NCBI GenBank assembly: GCA_026545225.1
Contig: CM048854.1
Coordinates: 27,572,730 to 27,636,729 of the forward strand
Direction of reading: 5' to 3'
DNA: 64,000 nucleotides
From: Cornus controversa
Taxonomy: Eukaryota; Streptophyta; Magnoliopsida; Cornales; Cornaceae
Positions 1-10,802 of the stretch are shown piece after piece. Position numbers and translations under genes: made by a program. The notes under the pieces are model-generated. The model was not told the DNA's origin, did not search any database, and saw only the letters and a program-made list of their open reading frames with translations. How positions within the stretch are numbered: position 1 is the stretch's first letter; each line of letters begins with the position of its first letter.

Positions 1-49
1 CTCCCGCATTTTTCAAGCCGAAAGGCATTACCTTATAACAGTAAGTCCC

Positions 50-499
50 TCATTCAGTAATGAACGAGGTCTTCTCCTCATCCCTCGGATCCATTGGGAT
101 CTGGTTGTAGCCTGAGTATGCATCCAAGAAGGTTAGTAGTTCGTAGCCGGCGGTAGCGTCTACCATCTGGTCTATCTTGGGCAGTGGGAAGCTATCCTTC
201 GGGCAAGCCTTGTTCAAGTTGGTGAAGTCGATGCAGACCCTCCACTTCCCATTTTTCTTCTGAACCACCACTACGTTGGAAAGCCACTCTGGGTATTTTA
301 CTTCTCTGATAAGGTTTGCTTGGAGCAGGCGTTGTACCTCTTCGGCTATTATCTGGTTTCTCTCCGGGGCAAACCTCCTCTGCTTTTGTTTAACGGGTAT
401 GCAGCTAGGGTCCACGTTCAATATATGCCTTGCCAATTTGGGGTCCATCCCTGGCATGTCGAGGTGGGTCCAGGCAAACACATCTCTATTTCTTCTCAA
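50..499 (-). CDS. pol: Reverse transcriptase N-terminal part of the Tat-type Gypsy element (partial)
   Basis: The 149-residue stretch carries the fingers region of Ty3/Gypsy reverse transcriptase. It includes LIREVKYPEWLSNVV, KKNGKWRVCIDFTNLNKACPKD, FPLPKID and FLDAYSGYNQIPM. The rest of pol would lie to the left of the window. It follows the gag-protease frame in the expected order on the minus strand. The assignment to the Gypsy superfamily is secure; the Tat clade is inferred from the gag finger and the primer-binding site. Confidence 0.85.
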   Translation of the reverse strand: MRRNRDVFAWTHLDMPGMDPKLARHILNVDPSCIPVKQKQRRFAPERNQIIAEEVQRLLQANLIREVKYPEWLSNVVVVQKKNGKWRVCIDFTNLNKACPKDSFPLPKIDQMVDATAGYELLTFLDAYSGYNQIPMDPRDEEKTSFITE

Positions 500-661
500 T
501 ACTTCAATCAGCTCTTCCTTCTCCTTTTTTGATAGTAAGGTCCCGATACGTGTACTTTTGTTTTCTCCTGGGTCGCCTAGTTGGATTTCTAAAAGTGGCT
601 CGACTGGTTGTGCTATGCCCGTGACCTCCCGTCCCTCGGGAACACTGGGTTTCTGTGATTG

Positions 662-2668
662 CTATTGGTTGTTGGCTTCTGAAGTTTTCTCATCTCTCGG
701 TGTGCTCCTGATGGTGAGCGAGTAGCATTCCTTCGCGGCTACCTGATCACCCCGAAGGTCCACTGTTCCTTTGCCGTTAGGAGTTGGACATCTCATCACT
801 TGGTGCAGGGTTGATGGCACTCCTTGCATTCTGTGAATCCAACCCCTTCCCATTATAAGGTTGTACGAAGAGTGTACGTCTGCTATCACAAATGATTCCC
901 TGAGCGTCCTTAGCGCTGCCGTCACAGACAGTGCTACTGTTCCAGTTGGGAGTACTTTATTTCCGTCGAATCCTACTAGCGGACCTTCGGCTCGCTTGAT
1001 TTGGTCGCCTCCAATTCCTAGCTGCTTGAATACCTCCAGTGTCATTACATTTGCGCTCGACCCTGCGTCGACGAGTACTCTCTTGACCCAACAATTGACC
1101 ACCAATAGACTAATTACCAGTGGATCTTCATGAGGGAGTTGTATCCTCATTAGGTCTGGATCTCCGAATGTAATCTGAGTGGCGGAACCTGTGGTTTGAA
1201 TAGAATTTATTTCCACCATCTTCTGTATTCTTTTTGCTTGGCGAAGGACGGATCGATTCGATCCTCGGTCCACTTTGGTTGCGTAGCCGTGTATTGTATT
1301 GATCGTCCTGACTGGATTCTGGTTCAGATTCTCTCTTCGGTCTGGAGCACTGCGTTCGTTCTGAATAGGTTGTCCCTTCACCACGTACTCCGCTAGACCT
1401 CCTTTGGCGATGATCGCCTCTGTCTGGCCTCTGAGATTCCGGCATTCATTAGTGGTGTGGCCGTAATCCTGGTGTAGCGCGCAGTGTTTGCTTTTATCTC
1501 TGAGTTCGGCTGGGACTCGGATCGGTGGAGGTGTTCGGAATATGCCCCGGCCCTTGTTTTCTTGATATAATCTTGCCAGGGTGCATTTCAGTGGCGTGTT
1601 CTTTTCTTCGGTCCTGGGTCGTTTCCCTGACGTAGAAGGTACGAGGGGTATCCTGCTTTGAGTCTTTGGCTTATCGCCCTTGTCCTTGGGCATGGACCCC
1701 ACGCTGATCAGTGCTGTCCTTTGCTGTCTCAGGGCTTCATCTTCCTCGAGGCTGAGATATCCCTGCGCCTTGGCATTTAGATCGCCCATAGTCTTGGGAG
1801 TTTTCCTGACTAAGGATGAGTGGAATTTTGAACCGGGGATCATGGCTATTTTGAAGGCTTCCACGGCCGCAGCCTGGTCACAGCCGTCTATCAGAGACAT
1901 TTCCAGATTGAATCTGGTCATGAAGGATTTCAGGGTCTCCCCCTTCGTTTGCTTCATGGTAAAAAGCGAAGAAATTGTTTTCTTCTGTCGCCGGTTACCG
2001 ATGTATTGAGCGATGAAAAGCTCACACAGTTTTGTGAAACTGGGAATTGTTCCTGAAGGCTGTTGTTTAAACCAAGTTAGAGCCGCTCCGGACAGGCTAG
2101 TTGGAAACACCTTGCACATGAGGTTTTCGTCCTCAGCGTACAGAGTCATTCTTTGCTGCACATGAAAGAGGTGGTCAACAGGGTCGGTCGTGCCGTCGAA
2201 GGTGATGAAGCTCGGGAGAGTGAATTTCTTCGGATTAGGAGACTTTCTTATTTCGTCTGAAAAAGGAGACTGTATCACCTTGCTAGCGACCTGTGTTGCC
2301 AGATCTGCGGGGGTCAGGTTCTTCAGATCCTTGATATCGGCGTTAACCTCCTCCAGTCGCTTGGTCAGTGCGTCGTAACTGACGTCCGGTCTGGTGGTTT
2401 GGGATCCTGGTAGTTCAGCTGTCCGTCCTTCGTCTCGAGCAGAATTATATTCTACCGATGCCCCCCTCTCAGGGGAAGCGTTCTCCGGTCTTTTTTCAGT
2501 GAGTCGGGCGATCTTTTCCTGTAATAGTTCGTTCCTTCGGTTGGATTCTTCCAACTGCTTCCGCATCTCCTGCAGGAGTTGTTCTTGTGTCTGATTCTGG
2601 TCCATCGAGTGATCTGGTGAGGGTGACGGTTGCCCCGTTATGGTTCCAGAACGTAGCTGTACAGGCAT
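662..2668 (-). CDS. gag: Gag-protease polyprotein of the Tat-type Gypsy element
   Basis: An open frame of 668 residues. The N-terminal part, after a short basic start, contains a coiled-coil-like stretch rich in Q, E and R (about residues 25-60). A retrotransposon gag core follows, with a WFKQQPSGTI-type motif. A CCHC-like finger of the form CALHQDYGHTTNEC lies near residue 395. An aspartic-protease signature, VLVDAGSSANV, lies near residue 535. In this family gag builds the virus-like particle and the protease matures it. The start was chosen at the first ATG after the primer-binding site. This is a transposon gene, not a host gene. Confidence 0.85.
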   Translation of the reverse strand: MPVQLRSGTITGQPSPSPDHSMDQNQTQEQLLQEMRKQLEESNRRNELLQEKIARLTEKRPENASPERGASVEYNSARDEGRTAELPGSQTTRPDVSYDALTKRLEEVNADIKDLKNLTPADLATQVASKVIQSPFSDEIRKSPNPKKFTLPSFITFDGTTDPVDHLFHVQQRMTLYAEDENLMCKVFPTSLSGAALTWFKQQPSGTIPSFTKLCELFIAQYIGNRRQKKTISSLFTMKQTKGETLKSFMTRFNLEMSLIDGCDQAAAVEAFKIAMIPGSKFHSSLVRKTPKTMGDLNAKAQGYLSLEEDEALRQQRTALISVGSMPKDKGDKPKTQSRIPLVPSTSGKRPRTEEKNTPLKCTLARLYQENKGRGIFRTPPPIRVPAELRDKSKHCALHQDYGHTTNECRNLRGQTEAIIAKGGLAEYVVKGQPIQNERSAPDRRENLNQNPVRTINTIHGYATKVDRGSNRSVLRQAKRIQKMVEINSIQTTGSATQITFGDPDLMRIQLPHEDPLVISLLVVNCWVKRVLVDAGSSANVMTLEVFKQLGIGGDQIKRAEGPLVGFDGNKVLPTGTVALSVTAALRTLRESFVIADVHSSYNLIMGRGWIHRMQGVPSTLHQVMRCPTPNGKGTVDLRGDQVAAKECYSLTIRSTPRDEKTSEANNQ

Positions 2669-2721
2669 AAACTCCTCAGGAATCTATGGACTGTTTCGTG
2701 TTCCCACAGACGGCGCCAAAG

Positions 2722-3036
2722 TGTAGGTACAGAAAAACTGCTACTACACTTAACAGAGAAATTTTCTTCCTCTCTCCAAAAATATATCTCCTTTTCATTC
2801 TCTTTTCCATCATTTAAATAGTGTCATGAATACATTGATTGTGCCCTTAATTTCTTCGTTTAATAGGATGAAATTATGCCTTTATTGGCTGCCGGAATTC
2901 AGTGCTCAAATGTTGGCAATTTGGGAGGAGATCTCGGGATTTCTTTTATGTCTACGTTATTTTGTCGGGGATGACATGGCTGCCACGTATCCTGTTGATT
3001 ACACGTGTTATGCGGCGATTTTCTTGTGTTACAACA
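2722..3036 (-). repeat. LTR of the Tat-type Gypsy element
   Basis: On the plus strand this runs from TGTAGGTACAG to GTGTTACAACA, giving TG...CA ends, and sits directly against the primer-binding site. It is about 315 bp. The outer boundary is inferred from the point where homology to the repeat-block copy near 12340 begins, so it may be off by a few bases. The partner LTR is outside the window. Confidence 0.6.
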
Positions 3037-4849
3037 CGGGACAATTTTACTTCATTTATGCGACAATTTTACTTTATTTCTGAGACAATTTTACTTCACA
3101 ATAATTTAAAATTTTTTTGCACGCCTGATCCCATTGTTCATTCATCACTAGACTACTCCAATAGTATCACATACCATACAGAAAATAACACTAACATAGT
3201 GTCACTTTTCATTAATACATGTGACAATTTTACTTCATAATAATTTGAAAATTTTTGACACACTTGATCTCATTTTTCATTCATCATGGGGACTATCCCA
3301 ATAGTATCCTATCATATGCAGAAAATAACACTAACATAGTGTCAATTTTTATAATTATTTTTTTTATTTTGATGAGGTGTTATACTTTTACTTTACACCA
3401 TGATAATTTTATTTCACAAACGTGATAAATTTACTTCACACACGTTACAATTTTATTTCCTTTTTTATCCGATGGTGTTAGAATTATCTGAAATCCCATG
3501 AATCAATTGCATTTGAGAAAGTTGAACCATGTTCAACTGTGTATACATAATATAAAAAAGAGCCTTATTAATAGAGCTAGAAGCATCAATATGGCCCTGA
3601 TTAACTTGTCCCGAGTAGGTTATCCAACTACAATAACCAAATATAACATAAAATTGAAATATGGGGACTTGGTCTTTAAACAGAGCAGGCTGCACGAAAG
3701 TTGTCTTCAAGATAGCAATGCAGCAATATAGCTCAACATTCCTGTGCTTATCAGCCTTCACTGTTTAGATTTGTTGCCAAGAGTTGATTATTCAACTATA
3801 GGATCACCATGCATTTTGAAAATTATTTTCAACTTCTTATTCACTAAGCAATTCAAGTGATTTTTTATGGCATTACCATCCTGTGAATAGCCGAAAGATA
3901 CAAAAAAAGATAACTTCACATTCAATAAAGGAAATGAAACATCACTCTCAATAAATGCATGCATACAGACATTTAAATAGACTTGTGTAATTGTGTGTAA
4001 ATATTTAGCATTTTTTCTCATCTTTAGACTCAACAAGACCATGCTGGGATAAGTAATGGAATCTGCTAGTCATGTACTTTGAAAATTTGAGTTGCCAGCA
4101 AAATAGACCAAAAAGATTCCAGCCTAATTTTCTACAAAAATACTTTAAGCATATGCAAATAGATGACATTGAACATTAGATGATCCCCACCAGAAGATCA
4201 ACCATCTACTTCATTTTTTCTTTTTGCATTGTGAAGTGTGAACCAAGAGTTTTAATTACAATTTAAAAATTAATCCAAAAAATTATTTAATATTTAGTAA
4301 AAAAAGTATGTAATTTTAGTATTAAGTTTGTATCTAATCTGTATTTGCCAATATATTCTTAACTAAGAGAGTAACATACCGACATTGTAGAGAAGTCTTT
4401 ATTTATTTGTATTTGGATTTAAGTAATTTATAATTATTTTGTCAGACAAACTACTGAGTTTGGAGTGTTGAGTAGGGAGACGAGTCAATGATGAGAGAGA
4501 GATGGAGAGAGGAGTGATGTGAGATAGAGAGAGAGGGAGAGAATGGAGTGATGGTTTGCTGGTGGTCATTGGTGTAGCAGGAGAAAAACAATTCTTAGGC
4601 TGTACAGAGAGATGAACAAATTGTGACGAACGAAAGAGAGAGAGAGAGGGGTTGGACGTAAAAGAGTATTGGGGATATTATTGACATTTTGTGTTGGGGG
4701 TATAATGAGGTTTACCTTTATCATCCATAGATTAAACTAGGTGAAATTTTTTGATCAACCTTCTGTGAGGTTTTGATTGACCTCACCTTGACCACTCCTG
4801 CCATTCACACTAAAAGTTTGTTAGATAAATAAATTGAAATGTCAAAACT
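3037..4849. repeat. Dispersed repeat block, copy 1 (internally shorter)
   Basis: This block is nearly identical over long stretches to 12340-12952 joined to 23514-25901. It contains short spaced ACTTCA/TTTTAC motifs, a GA-rich stretch near 4490-4660 and a T-rich right end with MULE-like terminal wording near 4680-4800. Compared with copy 2 it lacks a 1,138-bp segment (24366-25503), with the junction at 4457/4458. It also lacks the TRIM and Gypsy insertions, so its GATTAACTTGTCC region near 3598 shows the pre-insertion site. Short minus-strand ORFs (3465-3761, 3788-4042) are shared by both copies but match no family I recognise. Confidence 0.75.
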
Positions 4850-5870
4850 TGTTTCAAGTGGGTTCATTTATTATAACTCACGTGGATGAATTTGTTCATT
4901 TATTATAACCCACGTGAATGAATTTATAGCAAGCTTATCTATCCAAAGGAAGATTTTTTTTTCACCTCCTCATTTCCCTATTAGTTTTTTGAAGTAAAAG
5001 CAATCTTTCTCTCACTCTCTCTTATACCGCTCTCTCTCTCTCTCTCTCTCAATCTCTATTATCTATCTTCTCTCTCTAACTATTATATAGTTTAGCAGTT
5101 ATTATATACTACTATTATACAACACGTTATCAGTACGAGATTTTCACCAACGGAGAAGACAATTTCATTTTTCAATTCCAAATAAAATGTACGAAAATTA
5201 TGTTTTTATCATTTCAATATAAATATATCTATACATATATCTATATATATATATAAATATATAATTTATATATATATATATATATAAATATATAATATCT
5301 CTATAAATATATCTATATATACATATAATTATATAATATATATGTATATATAAAGTTCCTTCCCGATTGAAAAATCGGCATGCTTGTATCATTTCAATAT
5401 ATTTATATATAAAGTCCTTTCTGATTGTGAAGTGACATGTTCATATTTATATTATTTTATTTTGTCAATATACTATACATATAAAATTCTAACAATATTT
5501 CTCTTCTGATATATAGTATACTGATAATGTAAAATCTTGCAAAACTCAACTTTACTGTCCTTAATATTTCGGCCAGAAATTATCTATCATGGATTCTCGA
5601 TACTGAGATCCATTTAGATGCTAAAAATTTGGGAGAGACGATCAAAGAAGGAAATAAAGCATCAATGCAAGAATGGGCAATGACAATAATTTTCATTCGC
5701 CACCACTACATACATGATGATTTAAAATCCAAGTATCTTACAATCAAAGACCCGTCTGTACTATAAAAAAATTTGAAGGATAGGTTCGAATATCAAAGAA
5801 CTATAATTCTTCCAAGAGCTCGAAACAACTGGTCAAAATTGAAGTTGTCTAATTATAAATCGGTAATCTC
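4850..5870 (+). mobile_element. Ty1/Copia remnant: LTR plus gag fragment
   Basis: An LTR-like segment at 4850-5121 begins TGTTTCAAGTGG, ends ACTATTATACA and is followed by ACACGTTATCAGTACGAG, the primer-binding form of many plant Copia elements. After an AT-rich stretch comes a decayed gag of the UBN2 type at about 5545-5860. Recognisable wording includes LSWILDTEIHLDAK, GETIKEGNKASMQEWA and YLTIKDPSVL. The remnant starts exactly where the two copies of the repeat block stop matching, so it probably inserted there. It is broken at several points, with protease, integrase and reverse transcriptase absent. It is an old fossil. Confidence 0.7.
5198..5362. repeat. AT-rich microsatellite
   Basis: An irregular TATA/ATAT repeat inside the Copia remnant, between its LTR and gag fragment. 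Confidence 0.85.
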
Positions 5871-6551
5871 TGGTAATCTTCATGTGTTATGAAATTGAGG
5901 GAGAAAGAAACTATCATTTTGCAGCGATTTCTTCTCAATTTTATATACCTGTAAACTCCGGGATAGGGAAGCAGCAGCAAGTGGATTGTAATAGAATCAT
6001 TCACGTGGTTTGAGTGGGCTTTGAAGTTTCTTACATGTAATTCACATGGTTTCCTCAGGACGTGCATTTTATACGAAACCAATGTAATTCATAAATCCAG
6101 ATTAGTTAAATCACATGGAGACAATTTATGCATACTTGGGAATTGACAGGTACCACTTGTCATCGAAAGCCTAAAATATTATTTTTATCTGCCAAGTCTT
6201 GTATGAAACCAGAGTAACGGGTCATGGTGTACCCGTGCGGCGGTCCATATACCAACAAAGAAAGAAGTGATGCAAAAAGCAACATTCCAAGAAAGAAACT
6301 TGGCTGAGATCCACTACCATACCACACGTTACAAAATACCACCCAGAGGTCCAATTCATAAGCAAAAACCAGAAAAGTCAAACGTATTTGGATATTACAA
6401 GCAAAACTAAAAAGTTACTCAATAATGAAAGCATCAGAATTGAATATTAGCCACCCAAGTCTTGTGATCAGCTTTCTACTAGGCATCACATACTAATTAT
6501 GTAATTATGAAAAACACGGGTTCTTTTTGAGTCATTGGGCGCTAAGTCACA
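5871..6551. other. Unassigned spacer downstream of DUF295 gene 1
   Basis: Non-repetitive, moderately AT-rich sequence between the Copia remnant and the stop codon of the DUF295 gene. It would hold that gene's 3' untranslated region. I saw no convincing poly(A) signal and no conserved coding frame; the short minus-strand ORFs at 5849-6082 and 6160-6381 match nothing I know. Confidence 0.5.
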
Positions 6552-8012
6552 TCAGCGAGCGCGAGAGCATGATGGGTTACGGTTAGGGTTAGGGTTAGGG
6601 TTGAACCACATAATATTGCTGAATGGATGATGAGGGGTAAAAATGTGTTCTACAGTGAAATCTCGCAGGTTGTAGATACCGGACATATCATCATCCTTGT
6701 CGGTGAAATAGATAGAATTGGGGATCAATACTCCAGGAGGGAAGTCTTGAGCGGAGAGCATGAAGGACTGACTTTGTCCTCCCACAAACAGCACTCCATC
6801 ACCGAGGCACTCCACATAGTCCCAACTTTTGTTAGACACATTCAGCCTGTACACTTCAAACCGAAACGGTGGTGCAGCATACCTACGGACAATCAAAATA
6901 TCTCCAGAAAATGAGTCCACAACCAGGTAGTATTTACCAGGAAACTCTCTGTTCCCCACATTCTCTTCAGCTGACTCTGGGAAATCTGGCGGCTTTTGAA
7001 TACTGTAATAGGTAAAAGGCATCCCCGTCTCCCATTTAGCCCAAAAATGTCCAATTGATTTTAAACAAATCCTCAGTCTCAATTTTGGAGTATGTGGAAT
7101 TGATTGATAACGTTGAATTGGACCGCGAAGATCCCATGCTTCAATTTGTCCGTAGTTGTCTATGCAATAGAACAACTCATCCTTGGGCGAATACACAATT
7201 TCCGCATAGTCATATAACTCATGATCATTGTCGTCGTATACTTTACGCCAGCACAAGTCACCAAATTTGTAGTAGACGAGTGAATTTTGAAAGTCTATTG
7301 CCATTAGTGCCCAGTCATTAATGTCATTGGCTGAGACTGATGATGCTGATGATGGAGTAGGAGGATATGACATTACAAGCTTTTTGGGAATGCATGATGA
7401 CAAGCATGGAATTTGGATGGTGGGAGGAACTGGAGTGATTAGCGGATTGGTTAAAAATAGAGCATAGTCATCACCTTGAGCATAGTAATCATAATAGTAA
7501 TCAACATATGCCAGCCATCCATGGGAGGACCCGATGCACTCTGCGTGATCGGGTATGAAAATGTTACTCTTGCTCCTCACATTGTTGAGGCCCATCATTT
7601 TTCTGTCAGCTAGACTGAATAAGCAATAATCTGGAAAACGAAACTCATCCTCTCCAGTACTTGTACTTGTACATGTACCTACCTCCTTCGCAATGGCTGC
7701 TGCAATCACCTCCTGACGTTCATCCTTATCCTTGGGATCAGGACAAGGTATCAACAGACACGGCGCCGTTGAAGACAACAGTGGATGATTACAAGCACAA
7801 GCATAAGGAGAAGAGTTGATTCTTATTCCACGCAAAAGAAGAGACCAACTTGATGATTGCCTATAGGAGAAGGAGGAGGAGGATATAAGTTGTTTGATAC
7901 CACCACCGCCACCGTTGCCCACAAGAACATACCCTAATTGCCTTCCCCTATTCTGATAACCCATAGAAGCCGTCCTCCAAACACAACCAACCCAATTCAA
8001 TTTAAAAGCCAT
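6552..8012 (-). CDS. DUF295 / KIB1-4 beta-propeller domain protein (gene 1)
   Basis: A single uninterrupted frame of 486 residues. The N-terminus (MAFKLNWVGCVWRTASMGYQ, then an Arg/Gly/Ser-rich stretch to about residue 70) is basic and Ser-rich without acidic residues, as expected of a mitochondrial or plastid targeting peptide. The DUF295 (KIB1-4 propeller) signatures follow in order: PDHAECIGSSHGWLAY, LFLTNP, YSPKDELFYC, AWDLRG, KYYLVVDSFSGDILIV, FRFEVYRLN, LGDGVLFVG and DFPPGVLIPNSIYFT. No N-terminal F-box is visible, which fits the organellar DUF295 branch rather than the F-box branch; this is family knowledge plus inference. The molecular role is unknown. The ATG at 8012 matches the start of the paralogue at 33299. 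The C-terminus is an odd Asn-Pro repeat encoded by telomere-like hexamers. Confidence 0.9.
   Translation of the reverse strand: MAFKLNWVGCVWRTASMGYQNRGRQLGYVLVGNGGGGGIKQLISSSSFSYRQSSSWSLLLRGIRINSSPYACACNHPLLSSTAPCLLIPCPDPKDKDERQEVIAAAIAKEVGTCTSTSTGEDEFRFPDYCLFSLADRKMMGLNNVRSKSNIFIPDHAECIGSSHGWLAYVDYYYDYYAQGDDYALFLTNPLITPVPPTIQIPCLSSCIPKKLVMSYPPTPSSASSVSANDINDWALMAIDFQNSLVYYKFGDLCWRKVYDDNDHELYDYAEIVYSPKDELFYCIDNYGQIEAWDLRGPIQRYQSIPHTPKLRLRICLKSIGHFWAKWETGMPFTYYSIQKPPDFPESAEENVGNREFPGKYYLVVDSFSGDILIVRRYAAPPFRFEVYRLNVSNKSWDYVECLGDGVLFVGGQSQSFMLSAQDFPPGVLIPNSIYFTDKDDDMSGIYNLRDFTVEHIFTPHHPFSNIMWFNPNPNPNRNPSCSRAR
6581..6603. repeat. Telomere-like TTAGGG repeats inside the DUF295 gene 1 coding end
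   Basis: The plus strand has three consecutive TTAGGG hexamers, preceded by GGTTAC. On the coding strand they give an Asn-Pro dipeptide run near the C-terminus. The paralogue at 33299-34690 ends without it. Confidence 0.8.
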
Positions 8013-8335
8013 CCAATGATATTATACGAATACCAAGAGATAAGATCGATCAGAGTATATATATATATATATATATAGGTAGGTAAGATACAACGGGAAG
8101 AGAGAAAATGATCAATTTTTAATAAATTAGGGTTTTGAAATCTTGCAAAAAGATTAGAACAAAAACCTAACTTGACACATCTATTTAGTTGGGGATAAAA
8201 AGAGACGAGTGGAACCTGTGATCTGTAGATAAATAGATACGTAGACAGTGAATTGAGGGGAGCTCTGAATCTGTGAGAGACGAAGGAGAGATTAGTAGGT
8301 CTTCCCCTACCACTAATAAACACACCTTTATTAGG
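8013..8335 (-). promoter_or_regulatory. 5' UTR and proximal promoter of DUF295 gene 1
   Basis: Read on the minus strand, this region resembles the DNA just upstream of the paralogue's ATG. Both have a TTTCAAAACCCTAATTTATTA stretch about 100 bp from the start and a GTAGACCTA...TATTAGT stretch farther out. The shared tract ends near 8340, so the duplication included the proximal promoter. An (AT)n microsatellite interrupts it at about 8057-8078. No clear TATA box was identified. Confidence 0.5.
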
Positions 8336-8505
8336 TCTACTATCACCGAACAGCTTTTAACTTGCTCTCCAAGAAAAAAATTTATTAGGGTCTGTCACCT
8401 ATCCTCAATTGCGAAATCAACTTTATAAATGACTTCACAAGGACAGCAATGTCTACCACTCTCACCGAACAGCTTTTAACTTGCTCTTCAAGAAAAAACA
8501 ATTTA
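8336..8505. repeat. Tandem duplication of about 118 bp upstream of DUF295 gene 1
   Basis: The phrase CACCGAACAGCTTTTAACTT followed by GCTCT occurs near 8346 and again near 8463. The second unit is interrupted by the MULE at 8506-11092 and resumes at 11093, where AAAAATTTATTAAGGCCTG parallels the first unit. Confidence 0.7.
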
Positions 8506-8792
8506 TGGTTAAATACCATTTACTCGTTCGGTTTAGGTAATATCTCGATTAAATCTCTTCTAATTTTAATAATTATGATTACACTCTTTGTAACTAATTT
8601 CTGTAAATTAAACTAACCATTTTTGGTGATTTTACGAATCTACCCCGGATTAAAATGTTTAATTTAATTAAAAAATTAATGATGCTAAAAAGTCCGAATT
8701 GCCCCTCTCCTCCATCTCTTTCCTCTTTGTTTCTCTTCCTTCCTCTCTCTCCACTGCCAAAGCACACCAGATATACATGAACCCAAAATTGA

Positions 8793-9300
8793 TACAAAGT
8801 TTAATCAGCACCACCGTCAGCCACCACAGACGGCAGCGGAATAATAAGAGATGGCCCCATGGTCGTTGCGGCTCCATCTTCAACACAGGAACAACCGACA
8901 TCTGTCTGTTGCCAAACCTGACGCCGGTCACTTGCTGCACCATCTATCGAAAAAATGGAGTCAAAGTTTAAACCAACACCACCATCAGCCACCACAAACG
9001 GCAGCGAAATAATAATAGAGACGACTCCATGGTTGCAGTGGCTCTGGCTTCAACACAGGAACAACCGACATCTGTCTGTTGCCAAACCTGATGCCGGTCA
9101 CTTGCTGCACCATCTGCCGAAAAAATGGAGTCAAAGTTTAAACCAACACCACCGTCAGCCACCACAAACGGCAGCGAAATAATAATAGAGACGACTCCAT
9201 AGTTGCAGTGTCTCTGGCTTCAACACAGGAACAACCGGCATCTGTCTGTTGCCGAACCTCGTGTCGATCACCTGTTGCACCATTTGCCGAATCGGCCGCT
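8793..9300. repeat. Three tandem copies of a ~170-bp unit inside MULE A
   Basis: The phrase CAAAGTTTAA-CCA-CACCACC recurs at about 8795, 8963 and 9133, each time followed by AGCCACCACA-ACGGCAGCG and later CAACACAGGAACAACCG. The spacing is 168-170 bp and the copies differ by scattered substitutions. Both strands stay open over parts of the array, which produces several short shadow ORFs. Confidence 0.85.
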
Positions 9301-10645
9301 ATAAATGTTGTCGCTGTCCTCTTTGAAGCACGTGACTTCCACTTGGTTCTCTTCATGACGAGAATCGTGTCCTGACGTTTCGAACCCACCCTCTCGGCAT
9401 CCGTGGTCGTTCTAGTCGTCGTCTTCAGTTGGTTAGAGATTGGCTTCTGGAGGGCTTTGGTTAAGGCTTCATTTTCTCCAGCGAACAACGTCCATGGCTC
9501 ATTGATATTGATAAGTGCACAAAACATGTTATTTTATATCTCAAAATAAGTCTTTAATTACTCTTTTACTTTATTTAAATATTCTTCTCTTTACATTTTA
9601 TGTTTTATAGGGTTAATTTTCAAATAAGAAGAAAGCAGCAAAAAAGGCCCAAAACGGATATATATAGCCAAAAATAAATATCAGAAGAATTGTAGGAGAT
9701 ATGGTATTATGTGCAATCTAATTTACAAGAGATCTCAAGTTCAAAACTTTGCAAAATATTTTTTACATGACCACGTCTGCAATCCAGAATTCAAATATGA
9801 TATGGAGATCAAATATTAGATATTTAAATTCAAATTTTTGAATTTAAAATTTTTGTTTTTAAATTTTGAATTTTGAATTTTTTTTAAAAAAAATTTCCCA
9901 CCTAAATCATTCCCCTTTAACTCTATAAATAGGGGGTCTTAGGGGTTGGTGAAAGGAGTTAAAAATTGTAGAAAAAAATAAAGTGTAGTTGAAAATATTT
10001 TCTTGTATTCATTTTCCTTTTTTGTAAACACACCTCTCAAGGGAGTGATGAAGCCAATATGATGAAATTTTATGTAAGTTCATTTATATTCTTATATATT
10101 TTTTTCTCCTAAGATTATTCTTTTATTCTTCTATTCTGAGTTTTTATTTTCAAAAGAAAATTAGAGGGAGGATTCTTCGTGTTTGCCAAATAATGGTAAT
10201 TCGAAGACTGTCTACCTCTATTTACCTAGCAAAGATGCAACAGATTAAGTAAAAAAATATTCTCATATACAATCAACTTTGCTTTTTATGTCATATTTTC
10301 CTTCATCTTATCAAGTTGTAATTGGATTGGTGATGTGTATTATTTATTGGAGAAAAAATCATAAAAGAATAATAGAAAATTTATTGATGTGGATTCGTGG
10401 TGGTGGATTCCCTTCCCTTGAGATTTATTTTATTAGTATAGTTTTATTTATTCATTATAATTCCAAAATAAAAAAATAATTTTTAAAATAATTATTTTCA
10501 TTCCATAAATTAGTGTGTGAATTTGAGCTAATTCGGAATCTCTATTAAGAGTGGTTTGGCCCTACGTATTATTATACAATTTTTAGTAAAGTTTTTGCAA
10601 GTTTTATTATGGTACGAAGTGTAGAGAAGTAACGACATTCATCCA

Positions 10646-10802
10646 TTAATCTACACCCGTCAGATATATAAGAATATAATATATACATAAGAATATAATA
10701 TATATATATATATATAAGAATATATAAGTATATATATAAGAATATAATATATTATACATAGAGAGAGAAAGAGAGAGTGTAGTGTGTGTATATATATATA
10801 TA
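10646..10802. repeat. AT-rich microsatellite in MULE A
   Basis: An irregular TATATAAGAATATA repeat with a short GAGAGAGA and GTGTGT tail. Confidence 0.8.

Larger units (their letters stand above)
1..3036 (-). mobile_element. Tat-type Ty3/Gypsy LTR retrotransposon, partial (runs off left edge)
   Basis: Read on the minus strand, the order is LTR (2722-3036), primer-binding site, gag-protease ORF (662-2668), then the start of reverse transcriptase (50-499), which continues beyond the window. The primer-binding site beside the LTR reads TGGCGCCGTCTGTGGGAA, a form common in Tat/Retand-like Gypsy elements. The gag has the CxxHxxxGHxTxxC-type finger that I associate with this clade. The element has cut into the left side of a dispersed repeat block whose second copy lies near 12300. 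The visible part looks lightly damaged, with about one break, but its pol is mostly outside the window, so overall integrity and age cannot be judged. Confidence 0.85.

Noticed and set aside
6581-6603. Interstitial telomere
   Set aside because: Only three hexamers, of a type that is not the usual plant heptamer, lying inside a coding frame.
10279-10479. 66-codon plus-strand ORF within MULE A
   Set aside because: AT-rich, hydrophobic by composition, no recognised motif.
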